From Streptomyces inusitatus (lineage in GTDB: Bacteria > Actinomycetota > Actinomycetes > Streptomycetales > Streptomycetaceae), in NCBI RefSeq assembly GCF_014651115.1, contig NZ_BMWG01000035.1, forward strand, positions 1 through 51,884: a stretch of DNA of 51,884 nucleotides. The letters run 5' to 3'. Made by a program: the position numbers and the translations under genes. A model generated the notes under the pieces. The model saw only the letters and a program-made list of their open reading frames with translations. It did no database searches and had not been told where the DNA came from. Positions 25,571 through 36,090 of the stretch are shown here, piece by piece; position 1 is the first letter of the stretch; each line of letters opens with the position of its first letter.

Positions 25571-26323
25571 ATGTCCGGCCACTCTAAATGGGCTACGACG
25601 AAGCACAAGAAGGCCGTGATCGACGCCAAGCGCGGCAAGCTCTTCGCGAAGCTGATCAAGCACATCGAGGTCGCGGCCCGTACCGGCGGGGCCGACATCG
25701 AGGGCAACCCGACCCTCTTCGACGCCATCCAGAAGGCGAAGAAGCAGTCGGTCCCCAACAAGAACATCGACTCCGCGGTCAAGCGCGGCGCGGGCCTTGA
25801 GGCCGGCGGCGCCGACTACGAGACGATCATGTACGAGGGCTACGGGCCGAACGGCGTCGCGGTCCTGATCGAGTGCCTCACCGACAACCGCAACCGCGCC
25901 GCGTCCGACGTCCGGGTCGCCATGACCCGCAACGGCGGCTCGATGGCCGACCCCGGCTCGGTCTCCTACCTCTTCAACCGCAAGGGCGTCGTGATCGTCC
26001 CCAAGGGCGAGCTGACCGAGGACGACGTCCTCGGCGCGGTCCTGGACGCCGGCGCGGAAGAGGTCAACGACCTGGGCGAGTCCTTCGAGGTGCTCAGCGA
26101 GGCCACCGACCTGGTCGCGGTCCGCACCGCCCTCCAGACCGAGGGCATCGACTATGACTCGGCCGAGGCCAACTTCGTCCCGACCATGCAGGTCGAGCTG
26201 GACGAAGAGGGCGCGCGCAAGATCTTCAAGCTGATCGACGCGCTGGAGGACAGCGACGACGTCCAGAACGTCTTCGCCAACTTCGACATCTCCGACGAGG
26301 TCATGGAGAAGGTCGACGCCTGA
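25571..26323 (+). CDS. yebC: YebC/PmpR-TACO1 family protein
   Basis: 250 residues with the family start MSGHSKWATTKHKKAVIDAKR and the core YEGYGPNGVAVLIECLTDNRNR. Family members have been described as transcription regulators and more recently as translation factors that relieve ribosome stalls (recollection). It is cytosolic and of normal length. GAAGGAGA lies upstream of ATG. A strong terminator separates it from ruvC, so the frequent yebC-ruvC proximity is not a single transcript here. Confidence 0.93.
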   Translation: MSGHSKWATTKHKKAVIDAKRGKLFAKLIKHIEVAARTGGADIEGNPTLFDAIQKAKKQSVPNKNIDSAVKRGAGLEAGGADYETIMYEGYGPNGVAVLIECLTDNRNRAASDVRVAMTRNGGSMADPGSVSYLFNRKGVVIVPKGELTEDDVLGAVLDAGAEEVNDLGESFEVLSEATDLVAVRTALQTEGIDYDSAEANFVPTMQVELDEEGARKIFKLIDALEDSDDVQNVFANFDISDEVMEKVDA

Positions 26324-26333
26324 CCCGGACGCG

Positions 26334-26375
26334 AAGGGCGGCCCGGCGGGGGAAACACCCGCCGGGCCGCCCTTT
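26334..26375 (+). terminator. yebC terminator
   Basis: A 17-bp perfect stem (AAGGGCGGCCCGGCGGG and complement) with a 7-base loop is followed by TTT. It ends 10 bp before the ruvC promoter motif. Confidence 0.85.
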
Positions 26376-26385
26376 CCCGTCTCCG

Positions 26386-26408
26386 TTGTCAGTGCCGCCG
26401 GATAGCCT
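26386..26408 (+). promoter_or_regulatory. RecA-NDp / PafBC-type DNA-damage promoter of ruvCAB
   Basis: TTGTCAGTG (26386-26394), exactly 8 bp, then TAGCCT (26403-26408). This matches the TTGTCRGTG-N8-TANNNT promoter of LexA-independent, PafBC-controlled DNA-repair genes known from mycobacteria. It precedes ruvC by 30 nt. Confidence 0.75.
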
Positions 26409-26438
26409 GCACAAACAGATGACCGAAGGAGGGGCGGC

Positions 26439-26993
26439 GTGCGCGTGCTCGGGGTGGACCCAGGGCTGACCCGCTGCGGTGTCGGCGTGGTCGAGGGCGT
26501 CGCCGGCCGCCCGCTCACCATGCTCGGCGTCGGAGTCGTGCGCACCGCCGCCGACGCCGAGCTGGGCAGCCGGCTGGTCGCCATCGAGGCGGGCATCGAG
26601 CGCTGGCTCGACGAACACCGCCCCGAGTACGTCGCGGTCGAGCGGGTCTTCAGCCAGCACAACGTCCGTACGGTGATGGGCACCGCCCAGGCCAGCGCCA
26701 TTGCCATGCTCTGCGCCTCCCGCCGGGGCATCCCCGTCGCCCTGCACACCCCCAGCGAGGTCAAGGCCGCCGTCACCGGAAGCGGCCGCGCCGACAAGGC
26801 GCAGGTCGGCGCGATGGTGACCCGACTGCTCAGGCTCGACGCCCCGCCCAGACCCGCCGACGCGGCCGACGCCCTCGCCCTCGCCATCTGCCACATCTGG
26901 CGCGCCCCCGCGCAGAACCGCCTCCAGCGGGCCGTCGCCCTGCACACCGCACCCAAGGCCGCCCGCCCCGCACCGAAAGGCCGTACCGCATGA
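26439..26993 (+). CDS. ruvC: crossover junction endodeoxyribonuclease RuvC
   Basis: 184 residues, GTG with GGAGGGG upstream. RNase H-fold resolvase that cuts Holliday junctions: Asp7 in VLGVDPGLTRCG, Glu in YVAVERVF near residue 67, and the C-terminal acidic pair in ADAADALALA. The tail is a basic extension. It overlaps ruvA by ATGA, giving a ruvCAB operon under a DNA-damage promoter. Confidence 0.97.
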   Translation: MRVLGVDPGLTRCGVGVVEGVAGRPLTMLGVGVVRTAADAELGSRLVAIEAGIERWLDEHRPEYVAVERVFSQHNVRTVMGTAQASAIAMLCASRRGIPVALHTPSEVKAAVTGSGRADKAQVGAMVTRLLRLDAPPRPADAADALALAICHIWRAPAQNRLQRAVALHTAPKAARPAPKGRTA

Positions 26994-27604
26994 TCGCCTC
27001 CGTGAGCGGCACCGTTGCCGCCCTCGCCCCCACCACCGCGGTCGTCGAGGTCGGCGGCGTCGGCATGGCCGTCCAGTGCACCCCCCACACCCTCGCCGGA
27101 CTCCGGATCGGCGCGGAGGCCAGGCTCGCCACCTCCCTGGTGGTCCGCGAGGACTCCCTCACCCTCTACGGCTTCGCCGACGACGACGAGCGCCAGACCT
27201 TCGAGCTGCTCCAGACCGCCAGCGGAGTCGGCCCCCGGCTCGCCCAGGCCATGCTCTCCGTGCACACCCCCGACGCCCTGCGCCTCGCCGTCGCCACCGC
27301 CGACGAGAAGGCGCTGACCGCCGTCCCCGGCATCGGCAAACGAGGCGCGCAGAAGCTGCTGCTCGAACTGAAGGACCGCCTCGGCGAACCCCTGGGCGCG
27401 CCCGCCCAGCGCCGCGGCCCGGCCGCCGCCGCGCCCTCCTGGCGCGAGCAGCTCCACGCCGCCCTGATCGGCCTCGGCTACGCCCCCCGCGAGGCCGACG
27501 AGGCGGTCACCGCCGTCACCCCCCAGGCCGAGGCCGCCCCCGGCGCCCCCCAGGTCGGCCACCTCCTCAAAGCCGCCCTCCAGACCCTCAACCGCACCCG
27601 CTGA
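26990..27604 (+). CDS. ruvA: Holliday junction branch-migration protein RuvA
   Basis: 204 residues: OB-fold N-terminus (MIASVSGTVAALAPTTAVVEVGGVG), two helix-hairpin-helix motifs (SGVGPRLAQAML and VPGIGKRGAQKLLLEL), a flexible Pro/Ala linker and a C-terminal domain III that contacts RuvB. It binds four-way junctions and loads RuvB. Confidence 0.97.
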   Translation: MIASVSGTVAALAPTTAVVEVGGVGMAVQCTPHTLAGLRIGAEARLATSLVVREDSLTLYGFADDDERQTFELLQTASGVGPRLAQAMLSVHTPDALRLAVATADEKALTAVPGIGKRGAQKLLLELKDRLGEPLGAPAQRRGPAAAAPSWREQLHAALIGLGYAPREADEAVTAVTPQAEAAPGAPQVGHLLKAALQTLNRTR

Positions 27605-27675
27605 CCCGCGCCCCGCCCGCAGGAATCCCGCACCCCGGCGGCCCCGCCGCCCTCACCACACGAGGCACACACTCA

Positions 27676-28785
27676 GTGAACTGGGACGACGACACCGACA
27701 CCGCCCCCGGCCCCGCGGCCGCCCCCCTCACCGCCGACGGGCGGATCGTGGGAGCCTCGGCCGACGGCGAGGATCAGGCCGTCGAGGCGGCGCTGCGCCC
27801 CAAGTCGCTGGGTGAGTTCGTGGGCCAGGAGCGCGTCCGCGAGCAGCTCGACCTCGTTCTCACGGCGGCCCGCGCCCGTGGCGCGACCGCCGATCACGTC
27901 CTGCTCTCCGGCGCTCCCGGGCTCGGCAAGACCACCCTCTCGATGATCATCGCCGCCGAGATGCAGGCCCCGATCCGCATCACATCGGGCCCCGCCATCC
28001 AGCACGCGGGTGACCTCGCCGCGATTCTCTCCTCCCTCCATGAGGGTGAAGTCCTCTTCCTCGACGAGATCCACCGGATGTCCCGGCCCGCCGAGGAAAT
28101 GCTCTACATGGCCATGGAGGACTTCCGCGTCGATGTGATCGTCGGCAAGGGCCCCGGAGCCACCGCCATCCCCCTGGAGCTGCCCCCCTTCACCCTGGTC
28201 GGGGCCACCACTCGGGCCGGGCTGCTGCCGCCCCCGCTCCGCGACCGCTTCGGCTTCACCGCCCACATGGAGTTCTACGACCCCGCCGAGCTGGAGCGCG
28301 TCATCCACCGCTCCGCCCAGCTGCTCGACCTGGAGATCGAGACCGCGGGCGCCGCCGAGATCGCCGGGCGCTCCCGGGGCACCCCCCGTATCGCCAACCG
28401 GCTGCTGCGCCGGGTCCGGGACTACGCACAGGTCAAGGCCGACGGAGTGATCACCCGCGAGGTGGCCGGGGCGGCCCTGAGGGTCTACGAGGTGGACGAC
28501 CGGGGTCTGGACCGGCTGGACCGCGCGGTGCTCCAGGCCCTGCTCAAGCTGTTCGGCGGCGGCCCGGTGGGGCTCTCCACCCTCGCTGTGGCGGTGGGGG
28601 AGGAGCGTGAGACGGTCGAGGAGGTCGCTGAGCCCTTTCTCGTACGGGAGGGCCTGCTCGCCAGGACCCCCAGGGGCCGGGTCGCCACCCCCGCCGCCTG
28701 GGCCCACCTCGGGCTCACCCCTCCGCAGCAGACGCCCGGGCAGGCCCCCGGGCAGCTCGGACGGCCCGGCTTGTTCGGGGTGTGA
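27676..28785 (+). CDS. ruvB: Holliday junction helicase RuvB
   Basis: 369 residues from GTG 27676 (VNWDDDTDT). AAA+ motor: Walker A GAPGLGKTTLS, Walker B LFLDEIHRM, sensor I LVGATTRAG, arginine finger PPPLRDRFG, then a winged-helix DNA-binding domain. The N-terminus has an acidic extension before the family core at LRPKSLGEFVGQ, and the C-terminus a Pro/Gln/Gly tail. It lies 71 nt after ruvA in the same operon. Confidence 0.97.
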   Translation: MNWDDDTDTAPGPAAAPLTADGRIVGASADGEDQAVEAALRPKSLGEFVGQERVREQLDLVLTAARARGATADHVLLSGAPGLGKTTLSMIIAAEMQAPIRITSGPAIQHAGDLAAILSSLHEGEVLFLDEIHRMSRPAEEMLYMAMEDFRVDVIVGKGPGATAIPLELPPFTLVGATTRAGLLPPPLRDRFGFTAHMEFYDPAELERVIHRSAQLLDLEIETAGAAEIAGRSRGTPRIANRLLRRVRDYAQVKADGVITREVAGAALRVYEVDDRGLDRLDRAVLQALLKLFGGGPVGLSTLAVAVGEERETVEEVAEPFLVREGLLARTPRGRVATPAAWAHLGLTPPQQTPGQAPGQLGRPGLFGV

Positions 28786-28832
28786 CGGCGCGGAGACTCC
28801 CGGAGGAGGGAACCGTGGTGCGATGCTGGGCG

Positions 28833-28862
28833 TTGTTCCAATGATGCGGACTCGCTTAGACT
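28833..28862 (+). promoter_or_regulatory. promoter of the yajC-secDF-apt unit
   Basis: TTGTTC (28833-28838), an 18-bp spacer and TAGACT (28857-28862). Transcription would begin near 28869, which is also an ATG (see the small ORF there). Confidence 0.55.
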
Positions 28863-28868
28863 CCGCCG

Positions 28869-28955
28869 ATGCCGACCTTCCGGGTCGGCGTACCCACCCC
28901 CGTAGATCAGGCCGCCTCGTCGACGCGGTCGTGTGAAGGAAGTCTCTTCCCGTGA
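28869..28955 (+). CDS. possible 28-codon leader ORF upstream of yajC
   Basis: An ATG sits 6 nt after the -10 box TAGACT, as in leaderless genes. The frame (starting MPTFRVGVPTPVDQ, ending SLFP) is open for 28 codons. Its TGA shares its T and G with the last two bases of the yajC GTG. The first 20 codons have G/C in 17 third positions; the last codons overlap the yajC ribosome site. It has no hydrophobic segment and no known arrest motif such as RAPP. It could be a regulatory leader peptide or a chance frame. Confidence 0.35.
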   Translation: MPTFRVGVPTPVDQAASSTRSCEGSLFP

Positions 28956-29410
28956 ACCTCGTGACCCTCCTCCCCTTCGTCGTGCTCATCGGGGCCATGT
29001 TCCTGATGACCCGGTCCGCCAAGAAGAAGCAGCAGCAGGCCGCAGCGATGCGCGACTCGATGCAGATCGGCACCGGAGTGCGCACGATCGGGGGCATGTA
29101 CGCCACCGTCAAGGAGGTTCACGACGACAACGTGCACCTTGAGATCGCTCCCGGCGTCCACGCCGTCTACGCGAAGAACGCCATCGGCGCGGTCCTCGAC
29201 GATGAGGAGTACAACCGCATCGTGCACGGCGACACCGCCGACGAGACCCCGGTCGTGCCCGACGACGCGTCCTCGCTGACCGACTCCGCCGACTCCGGCT
29301 CCGGCTCCGAAGCGCCCAAGATCGACCTCGGCAAGAAGCCCGAGACGGACGCGGCCCAGGACGGCGACGCCGCGGAGACCAAGGACGGCAAGTCCGACGG
29401 CGACAAGTAG
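28952..29410 (+). CDS. yajC: Sec translocon accessory protein YajC
   Basis: 152 residues, GTG start with GAAGGAAG upstream. One N-terminal transmembrane helix (LVTLLPFVVLIGAMFLMT), then basic KKKQQQ, the conserved IGTGVRTIGGMYATV beta region and an acidic Ser/Asp/Lys tail. YajC associates with SecDF at the translocon. It is followed by secD after 145 bp, with hairpins between. Confidence 0.93.
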   Translation: MNLVTLLPFVVLIGAMFLMTRSAKKKQQQAAAMRDSMQIGTGVRTIGGMYATVKEVHDDNVHLEIAPGVHAVYAKNAIGAVLDDEEYNRIVHGDTADETPVVPDDASSLTDSADSGSGSEAPKIDLGKKPETDAAQDGDAAETKDGKSDGDK

Positions 29411-29418
29411 CCGGATTC

Positions 29419-29496
29419 GGGGACCGCGGCGGCACCACCGGTGCCGGGCGGTCCCCCGGTCGTGTTGACTTCTGCGGGGGCAGGTCCCCACAACAC
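29419..29496 (+). promoter_or_regulatory. two consecutive RNA hairpins between yajC and secD
   Basis: The first (29419-29456) has GGGGACCGC/GCGGTCCCC enclosing GGCACC/GGTGCC. The second (29462-29496) has GTGTTG/CAACAC enclosing GGGG/CCCC. The second also contains TTGACT, a good -35, but no matching -10. They could attenuate or re-initiate expression between yajC and secD. Confidence 0.4.
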
Positions 29497-29555
29497 TTCG
29501 TGGCCGCTCCGGCGCACACCCGGCGCGGGGCGGTTGGACAGGGAGAAACGAAAAG

Positions 29556-31364
29556 GTGGCAGCACCGAACAGGGGCCGAAGGCCCGCGGGGGGTCAGGGG
29601 AAGCCAGGTCGCACCCTGGTTCTGATCCTGATCGCCATGGTCGCGCTGACCGGCGGGATGTTCGCGACCGGGGACACCACGCCGCGCCTGGGCATCGACC
29701 TCGCGGGCGGTACCACGATCACGCTCAAGGCCAAGGCGGAGCCCGGCAAGGAGAGCGCGGTCAATGAGACCAATATGAACACCGCGGTCGGCATCATCGA
29801 ACGCCGTGTCAATGGTCTCGGTGTCTCCGAGGCTGAGGTCCAGACCCAGGGCCGCGAGCACATCATCGTCAACATCCCCAAGGGGACGGACTCGGAGCAG
29901 GCCCGTAAGCAGGTCGGCACCACCGCCCAGCTCTACTTCCGTCCGGTGCTGACCGTCGCCGCGGGCGGGGTGACCCCGGAGCCCAAGCCGAGCGCCTCCG
30001 AGTCCGGCAAGGGCGCCTCCGACAAGGACGCCAAGTCCGACAAGGACACCGAGAAGGCGACCGACGGCAAGAAGGCCGACGACGCCGACAAGGCCTCCTC
30101 GTCGGCCGGAGAGCCCAGCGACAGCCCCACCACCCAGGGCCGTGCCGTCACGGAAGCCCTCAGGGCCCCGGCGGCGGACCCCACCGGCTCCCCGAAGGCC
30201 GCCGAGTCGTCCAAGGCGCCCGAGTCCCCGGCGGCCGACCCCGCCGCCTCCGCCGAGATGACCGCCCTGGAGAAGCAGTTCACCGCTCTGAACTGCCAGG
30301 ACGAGAAGGCCCGCACCGCTCTCAGCGACACCACCCGCCCCGAGAAGACCGCCGTCGCCTGTGGCAAGAACAGCGCCGGCCAGTGGGAGAAGTACATCCT
30401 CGGCCCCGCCGAGGTGGACGGCAAGGACGTCGACGACGCCAAGGGCCAGCTGGACCAGCAGCGCGGCATGTGGATCGTCACCATGGACTTCACCAGCTCC
30501 GGCGCGAAGAAGTTCCAGAAGATCACCAGCAAGCTCTCGCAGCAGCAGTCGCCGCAGAACCAGTTCGCCATCGTCCTCGACGGCGAGGTCATGTCGGCCC
30601 CGCAGGTCAACCAGACGCTGAGCGCCAACGCCGAGATCTCCGGAAACTTCAACCAGGACTCGGCCCAGGAACTGGGCAACATGCTCTCCTACGGCGCGCT
30701 GCCGCTGACCTTCTCCGAGGAGAGCGTCACCACCGTCAGCGCCGCCCTCGGCGACGAGCAGCTCAAGGCCGGTCTCATCGCCGGCGCGATCGGCCTCGCG
30801 CTGGTCGTGATCTACCTGGTGGTCTACTACCGGGGCCTCGCGCTGATCGCCCTGCTGAGCCTGCTGGCCTCCGCCCTGCTCACCTACGCGCTGATGTCGC
30901 TGCTCGGCCCGGCCATCGGCTTCGCGCTGAACCTGCCCGCGGTCTGTGGCGCGATCGTCGCGATCGGTATCACGGCGGACTCGTTCATCGTCTACTTCGA
31001 ACGGGTCAGGGACGAGATCCGCGAGGGCCGCACCCTGCGTCCGGCCGTCGAGCGCGCCTGGCCGCGCGCCCGGCGCACCATCCTGGTCTCGGACTTCGTC
31101 TCCTTCCTCGCCGCCGCGGTGCTCTTCGTCGTCACCGTCGGCAAGGTCCAGGGCTTCGCCTTCACCCTCGGTCTGACCACCCTGCTCGACGTGGTCGTGG
31201 TGTTCTTCTTCACCAAGCCGCTGATGACGCTCGCCGCCCGTACGAAGTTCTTCTCCAGCGGTCGCCCCTGGTCCGGACTCGACCCCCAGCGTCTCGGCGC
31301 CAAGCCTCCACTGCGCCGCTCGCGCCGCACGTCCGCCGTCCCCACCGCCCCGAAGGAGGCGTGA
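29556..31364 (+). CDS. secD: protein translocase subunit SecD
   Basis: 602 residues, GTG start with GGGAGAAACG upstream. N-terminal span (about 22-40), then LGIDLAGGTTITL (motif D1), the P1 periplasmic-type domain, and five C-terminal spans including AIGITADSFIVYFERVRDEIREG. It uses the proton motive force with SecF to pull substrates outward after SecYEG. A stretch of about 130 residues (139-268), rich in Ser, Lys, Asp, Ala and Pro and with two cysteines in its latter part, is inserted within the external domain. secF starts one nucleotide after the stop. Confidence 0.95.
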   Translation: MAAPNRGRRPAGGQGKPGRTLVLILIAMVALTGGMFATGDTTPRLGIDLAGGTTITLKAKAEPGKESAVNETNMNTAVGIIERRVNGLGVSEAEVQTQGREHIIVNIPKGTDSEQARKQVGTTAQLYFRPVLTVAAGGVTPEPKPSASESGKGASDKDAKSDKDTEKATDGKKADDADKASSSAGEPSDSPTTQGRAVTEALRAPAADPTGSPKAAESSKAPESPAADPAASAEMTALEKQFTALNCQDEKARTALSDTTRPEKTAVACGKNSAGQWEKYILGPAEVDGKDVDDAKGQLDQQRGMWIVTMDFTSSGAKKFQKITSKLSQQQSPQNQFAIVLDGEVMSAPQVNQTLSANAEISGNFNQDSAQELGNMLSYGALPLTFSEESVTTVSAALGDEQLKAGLIAGAIGLALVVIYLVVYYRGLALIALLSLLASALLTYALMSLLGPAIGFALNLPAVCGAIVAIGITADSFIVYFERVRDEIREGRTLRPAVERAWPRARRTILVSDFVSFLAAAVLFVVTVGKVQGFAFTLGLTTLLDVVVVFFFTKPLMTLAARTKFFSSGRPWSGLDPQRLGAKPPLRRSRRTSAVPTAPKEA

Positions 31365-31365
31365 G

Positions 31366-32496
31366 ATGTCGCGTCTCGGCACCATTGGCGCCCGGCTCTA
31401 CCGCGGCGAGATCGGCTACGACTTCGTCGCCAAGCGCAAGTTCTGGTACGCCGTCTCGATCCTGATCACCATCACGGCCATCGTCGGCCTGGCGGTCCGG
31501 GGCCTCAACATGGGCATCGAGTTCAAGGGCGGCGCGGTCTTCACCACCCCGAAGACCAGCGTCTCGGTGGCCCAGGCCACGGAGTACGCGGAGGAGGCCT
31601 CGGGTCATATCGCCATCGTCCAGAAGCTCGGCAACGACACCCTGCGCATCCAGGTCAGCGACCTGGACACCGCCGCTGCCAGCAAGGCCAAGATCCAGCT
31701 GGCCCAGGACATGAAGATGGACCCCGACAAGATCAACTCCGAGCTGGTGGGTCCCAGCTGGGGCGAGCAGATCGCCAATAAGGCCTGGACCGGCCTCGCC
31801 GTGTTCATGATCTTGGTGGTGATCTATCTGGCCATCGCCTTCGAGTGGCGCATGGCCGTCGCGGCGCTGATCGCCCTCATCCACGACCTCACGATCACCG
31901 TCGGTGTGTACGCGCTGGTCGGCTTCGAGGTCACCCCGGGCACGGTGATCGGTCTGCTCACCATCCTCGGCTACTCCCTCTACGACACCGTCGTCGTCTT
32001 CGACGGTCTCAAGGAGGGCGCGGTCGGGATCACCAAGCAGACCAGATTCACCTACAGCGAGCTGGCCAACCGCAGCCTCAACGCCACACTGGTGCGCTCC
32101 ATCAACACCACCGTGGTCGCCCTGCTCCCGGTCGCCGGTCTGCTCTTCATCGGCGGCGGCTTCCTCGGCGCGGGCATGCTGAACGACATCTCGCTGTCGC
32201 TCTTCGTCGGCCTCGCGGCCGGCGCGTACTCCTCGATCTTCATCGCCACACCGCTCGTCGCCGACCTCAAGGAACGCGACCCGCAGATGAAGGCCCTGAA
32301 GAAGCGGATCCTCGCCAAGCGCGAGGCCGCCGCCGCCCGGGGCGAGTCCCCGGACGGAGAGGACTCCGACCAGTACGACGAGTCCGGCGAGTACGAGGAC
32401 GCCCTGCCCGGCGATGTCGCCCCCGCGGGCGCCGGCGCCGTCGTGTCCCCCCGGAACGACCGGGGCCGCGGCCGCTCCTCGGGCCGGCGCCGATGA
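31366..32496 (+). CDS. secF: protein translocase subunit SecF
   Basis: 376 residues. GMEFKGG-type motif (LNMGIEFKGGAVF), six spans, and LTILGYSLYDTVVVFDGLKEG, the SecF signature. The C-terminus is an Asp/Tyr/Gly/Arg-rich cytosolic tail. It partners SecD. Its stop overlaps the apt start (ATGA). Confidence 0.96.
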   Translation: MSRLGTIGARLYRGEIGYDFVAKRKFWYAVSILITITAIVGLAVRGLNMGIEFKGGAVFTTPKTSVSVAQATEYAEEASGHIAIVQKLGNDTLRIQVSDLDTAAASKAKIQLAQDMKMDPDKINSELVGPSWGEQIANKAWTGLAVFMILVVIYLAIAFEWRMAVAALIALIHDLTITVGVYALVGFEVTPGTVIGLLTILGYSLYDTVVVFDGLKEGAVGITKQTRFTYSELANRSLNATLVRSINTTVVALLPVAGLLFIGGGFLGAGMLNDISLSLFVGLAAGAYSSIFIATPLVADLKERDPQMKALKKRILAKREAAAARGESPDGEDSDQYDESGEYEDALPGDVAPAGAGAVVSPRNDRGRGRSSGRRR

Positions 32497-33038
32497 CCGC
32501 CGCCGCCCGTCAGGAGCTGCTGCTCAGCCGCATCCGCGACGTCCACGACTATCCGCAGCGGGGAGTGGTGTTCAAGGACATCACCCCCCTGCTCGCGGAC
32601 CCGTCGGCCTTCGCCGAGCTGACCGACGCGCTCGCCGAGCTGTGCGCCCGTCACGGCGCGACGAAGATCGTCGGCCTGGAGGCCCGGGGCTTCATCCTGG
32701 GCGCGCCGGTCGCGGTCCGCGCGGGCCTGGGCTTCATCCCCGTACGCAAGGCGGGCAAGCTCCCCGGAGCGACGCTCTCCCAGGCGTACGAGCTGGAGTA
32801 CGGCACCGCCGAGATCGAGATCCACGCCGAGGACCTCGCCCCGGACGACCGGGTCATGGTCGTCGACGACGTCCTGGCCACCGGTGGCACCGCCGGGGCC
32901 GCGATAGAGCTGATCCGGCGCGGCGGCGCGCAGGTCGCGGGCGTCGCGGTCCTGATGGAGCTGGGCTTCCTCGGCGGCCGTGCCCGTCTGGAGCCCGCGC
33001 TGCGCGGGGCGCCGCTGGAGGCGCTGCTCTCCCTCTGA
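32493..33038 (+). CDS. apt: adenine phosphoribosyltransferase
   Basis: 181 residues. Type I PRTase salvaging adenine to AMP: VVFKDITPLL, GLEARGFILGAPVA and the PRPP loop VMVVDDVLATGGT. Translationally coupled to secF through ATGA. relA follows beyond a terminator; apt-relA adjacency is conserved in actinobacteria. Confidence 0.96.
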   Translation: MTAAARQELLLSRIRDVHDYPQRGVVFKDITPLLADPSAFAELTDALAELCARHGATKIVGLEARGFILGAPVAVRAGLGFIPVRKAGKLPGATLSQAYELEYGTAEIEIHAEDLAPDDRVMVVDDVLATGGTAGAAIELIRRGGAQVAGVAVLMELGFLGGRARLEPALRGAPLEALLSL

Positions 33039-33066
33039 CGCCTTTCCGCCGCGGCGGAAACGACAC

Positions 33067-33105
33067 GACCTCTGGGGTCCCGGGAAGCCTGGGACCCCAG
33101 AGGTC
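33067..33105 (+). terminator. terminator after apt
   Basis: GACCTCTGGGGTCCC pairs with GGGACCCCAGAGGTC, the stem extended by a G-U pair, with a short loop, and is followed by TGTTT. It closes the yajC-secDF-apt unit. Confidence 0.85.
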
Positions 33106-33142
33106 TGTTTCATCCGCTGGGGCACCGGAACACCGAGGTCGA

Positions 33143-33148
33143 TACCAT
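33143..33148 (+). promoter_or_regulatory. -10 box of relA
   Basis: TACCAT overlaps the in-frame ATG at 33147, which therefore cannot be the start if this promoter is used. The predicted mRNA starts about 40 nt before TTG 33198. Confidence 0.4.
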
Positions 33149-33197
33149 GGCCTTTCCGGACCTGAACCGGGGGACCGGAACCGCACGAGGAGCGCTC

Positions 33198-35744
<2,547 letters not shown>

Positions 35745-36090
35745 CCCCGTCCTCACACTTCTCCCGTGCTTCCGGACTGGCTGGACTTCAGCCGGTCTTG
35801 CCCGGTCACGCCAATTTCAGCCCGTCCGGCGTTTGAGGACGGACCCTGAAGCCCTTGTGGCGACACTGAAGGAACGGGCCCAGGTCCGTTAACCCAGCCC
35901 GTCCGGGGGCACTCCCCCTGGCTGCGCCGGAGGTACCCCCACCGGCGAAGCCAGGGGGAGATTGAGGACGGACCCTGCCCCCCCCAGAGAGCCGCAGACG
36001 CAAGAGGCCCGAGCGACCGGGCCCAACACCAAGGGGCCCCGTACCACGCAGGTACGGAGCCCCTCACCGGCCAACAGCGGCGCCAGCCGC
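35745..36090. repeat. 346-bp intergenic region with palindromic repeats
   Basis: Two related elements occur. At 35818-35848 CAGCCCGTCCGG leads into TGAGGACGGACCCTG. At 35895-35977 the same start and end flank a 12-bp stem CTCCCCCTGGCT/AGCCAGGGGGAG (35912-35923, 35949-35960). The second shares 26 bp exactly with the copy after pimA. No gene was seen; relA termination and the end of the convergent DUF349 gene are served here. Confidence 0.7.
36031..36064 (-). terminator. terminator of the DUF349 gene
   Basis: AGGGGC-C-CCGTACC pairs with GGTACGG-A-GCCCCT across a 5-base loop, about 27 nt past the minus-strand stop. Confidence 0.7.

Noticed and set aside
25544..25620. Upstream ORF (ATG 25544) running into yebC
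   Set aside because: It overlaps yebC in another frame for many codons and has no supporting signal; probably chance.
25873..25890. TTGTCGGTG on the minus strand inside yebC as a third damage promoter
   Set aside because: The bases 8 nt downstream do not form TANNNT, and no gene begins there.
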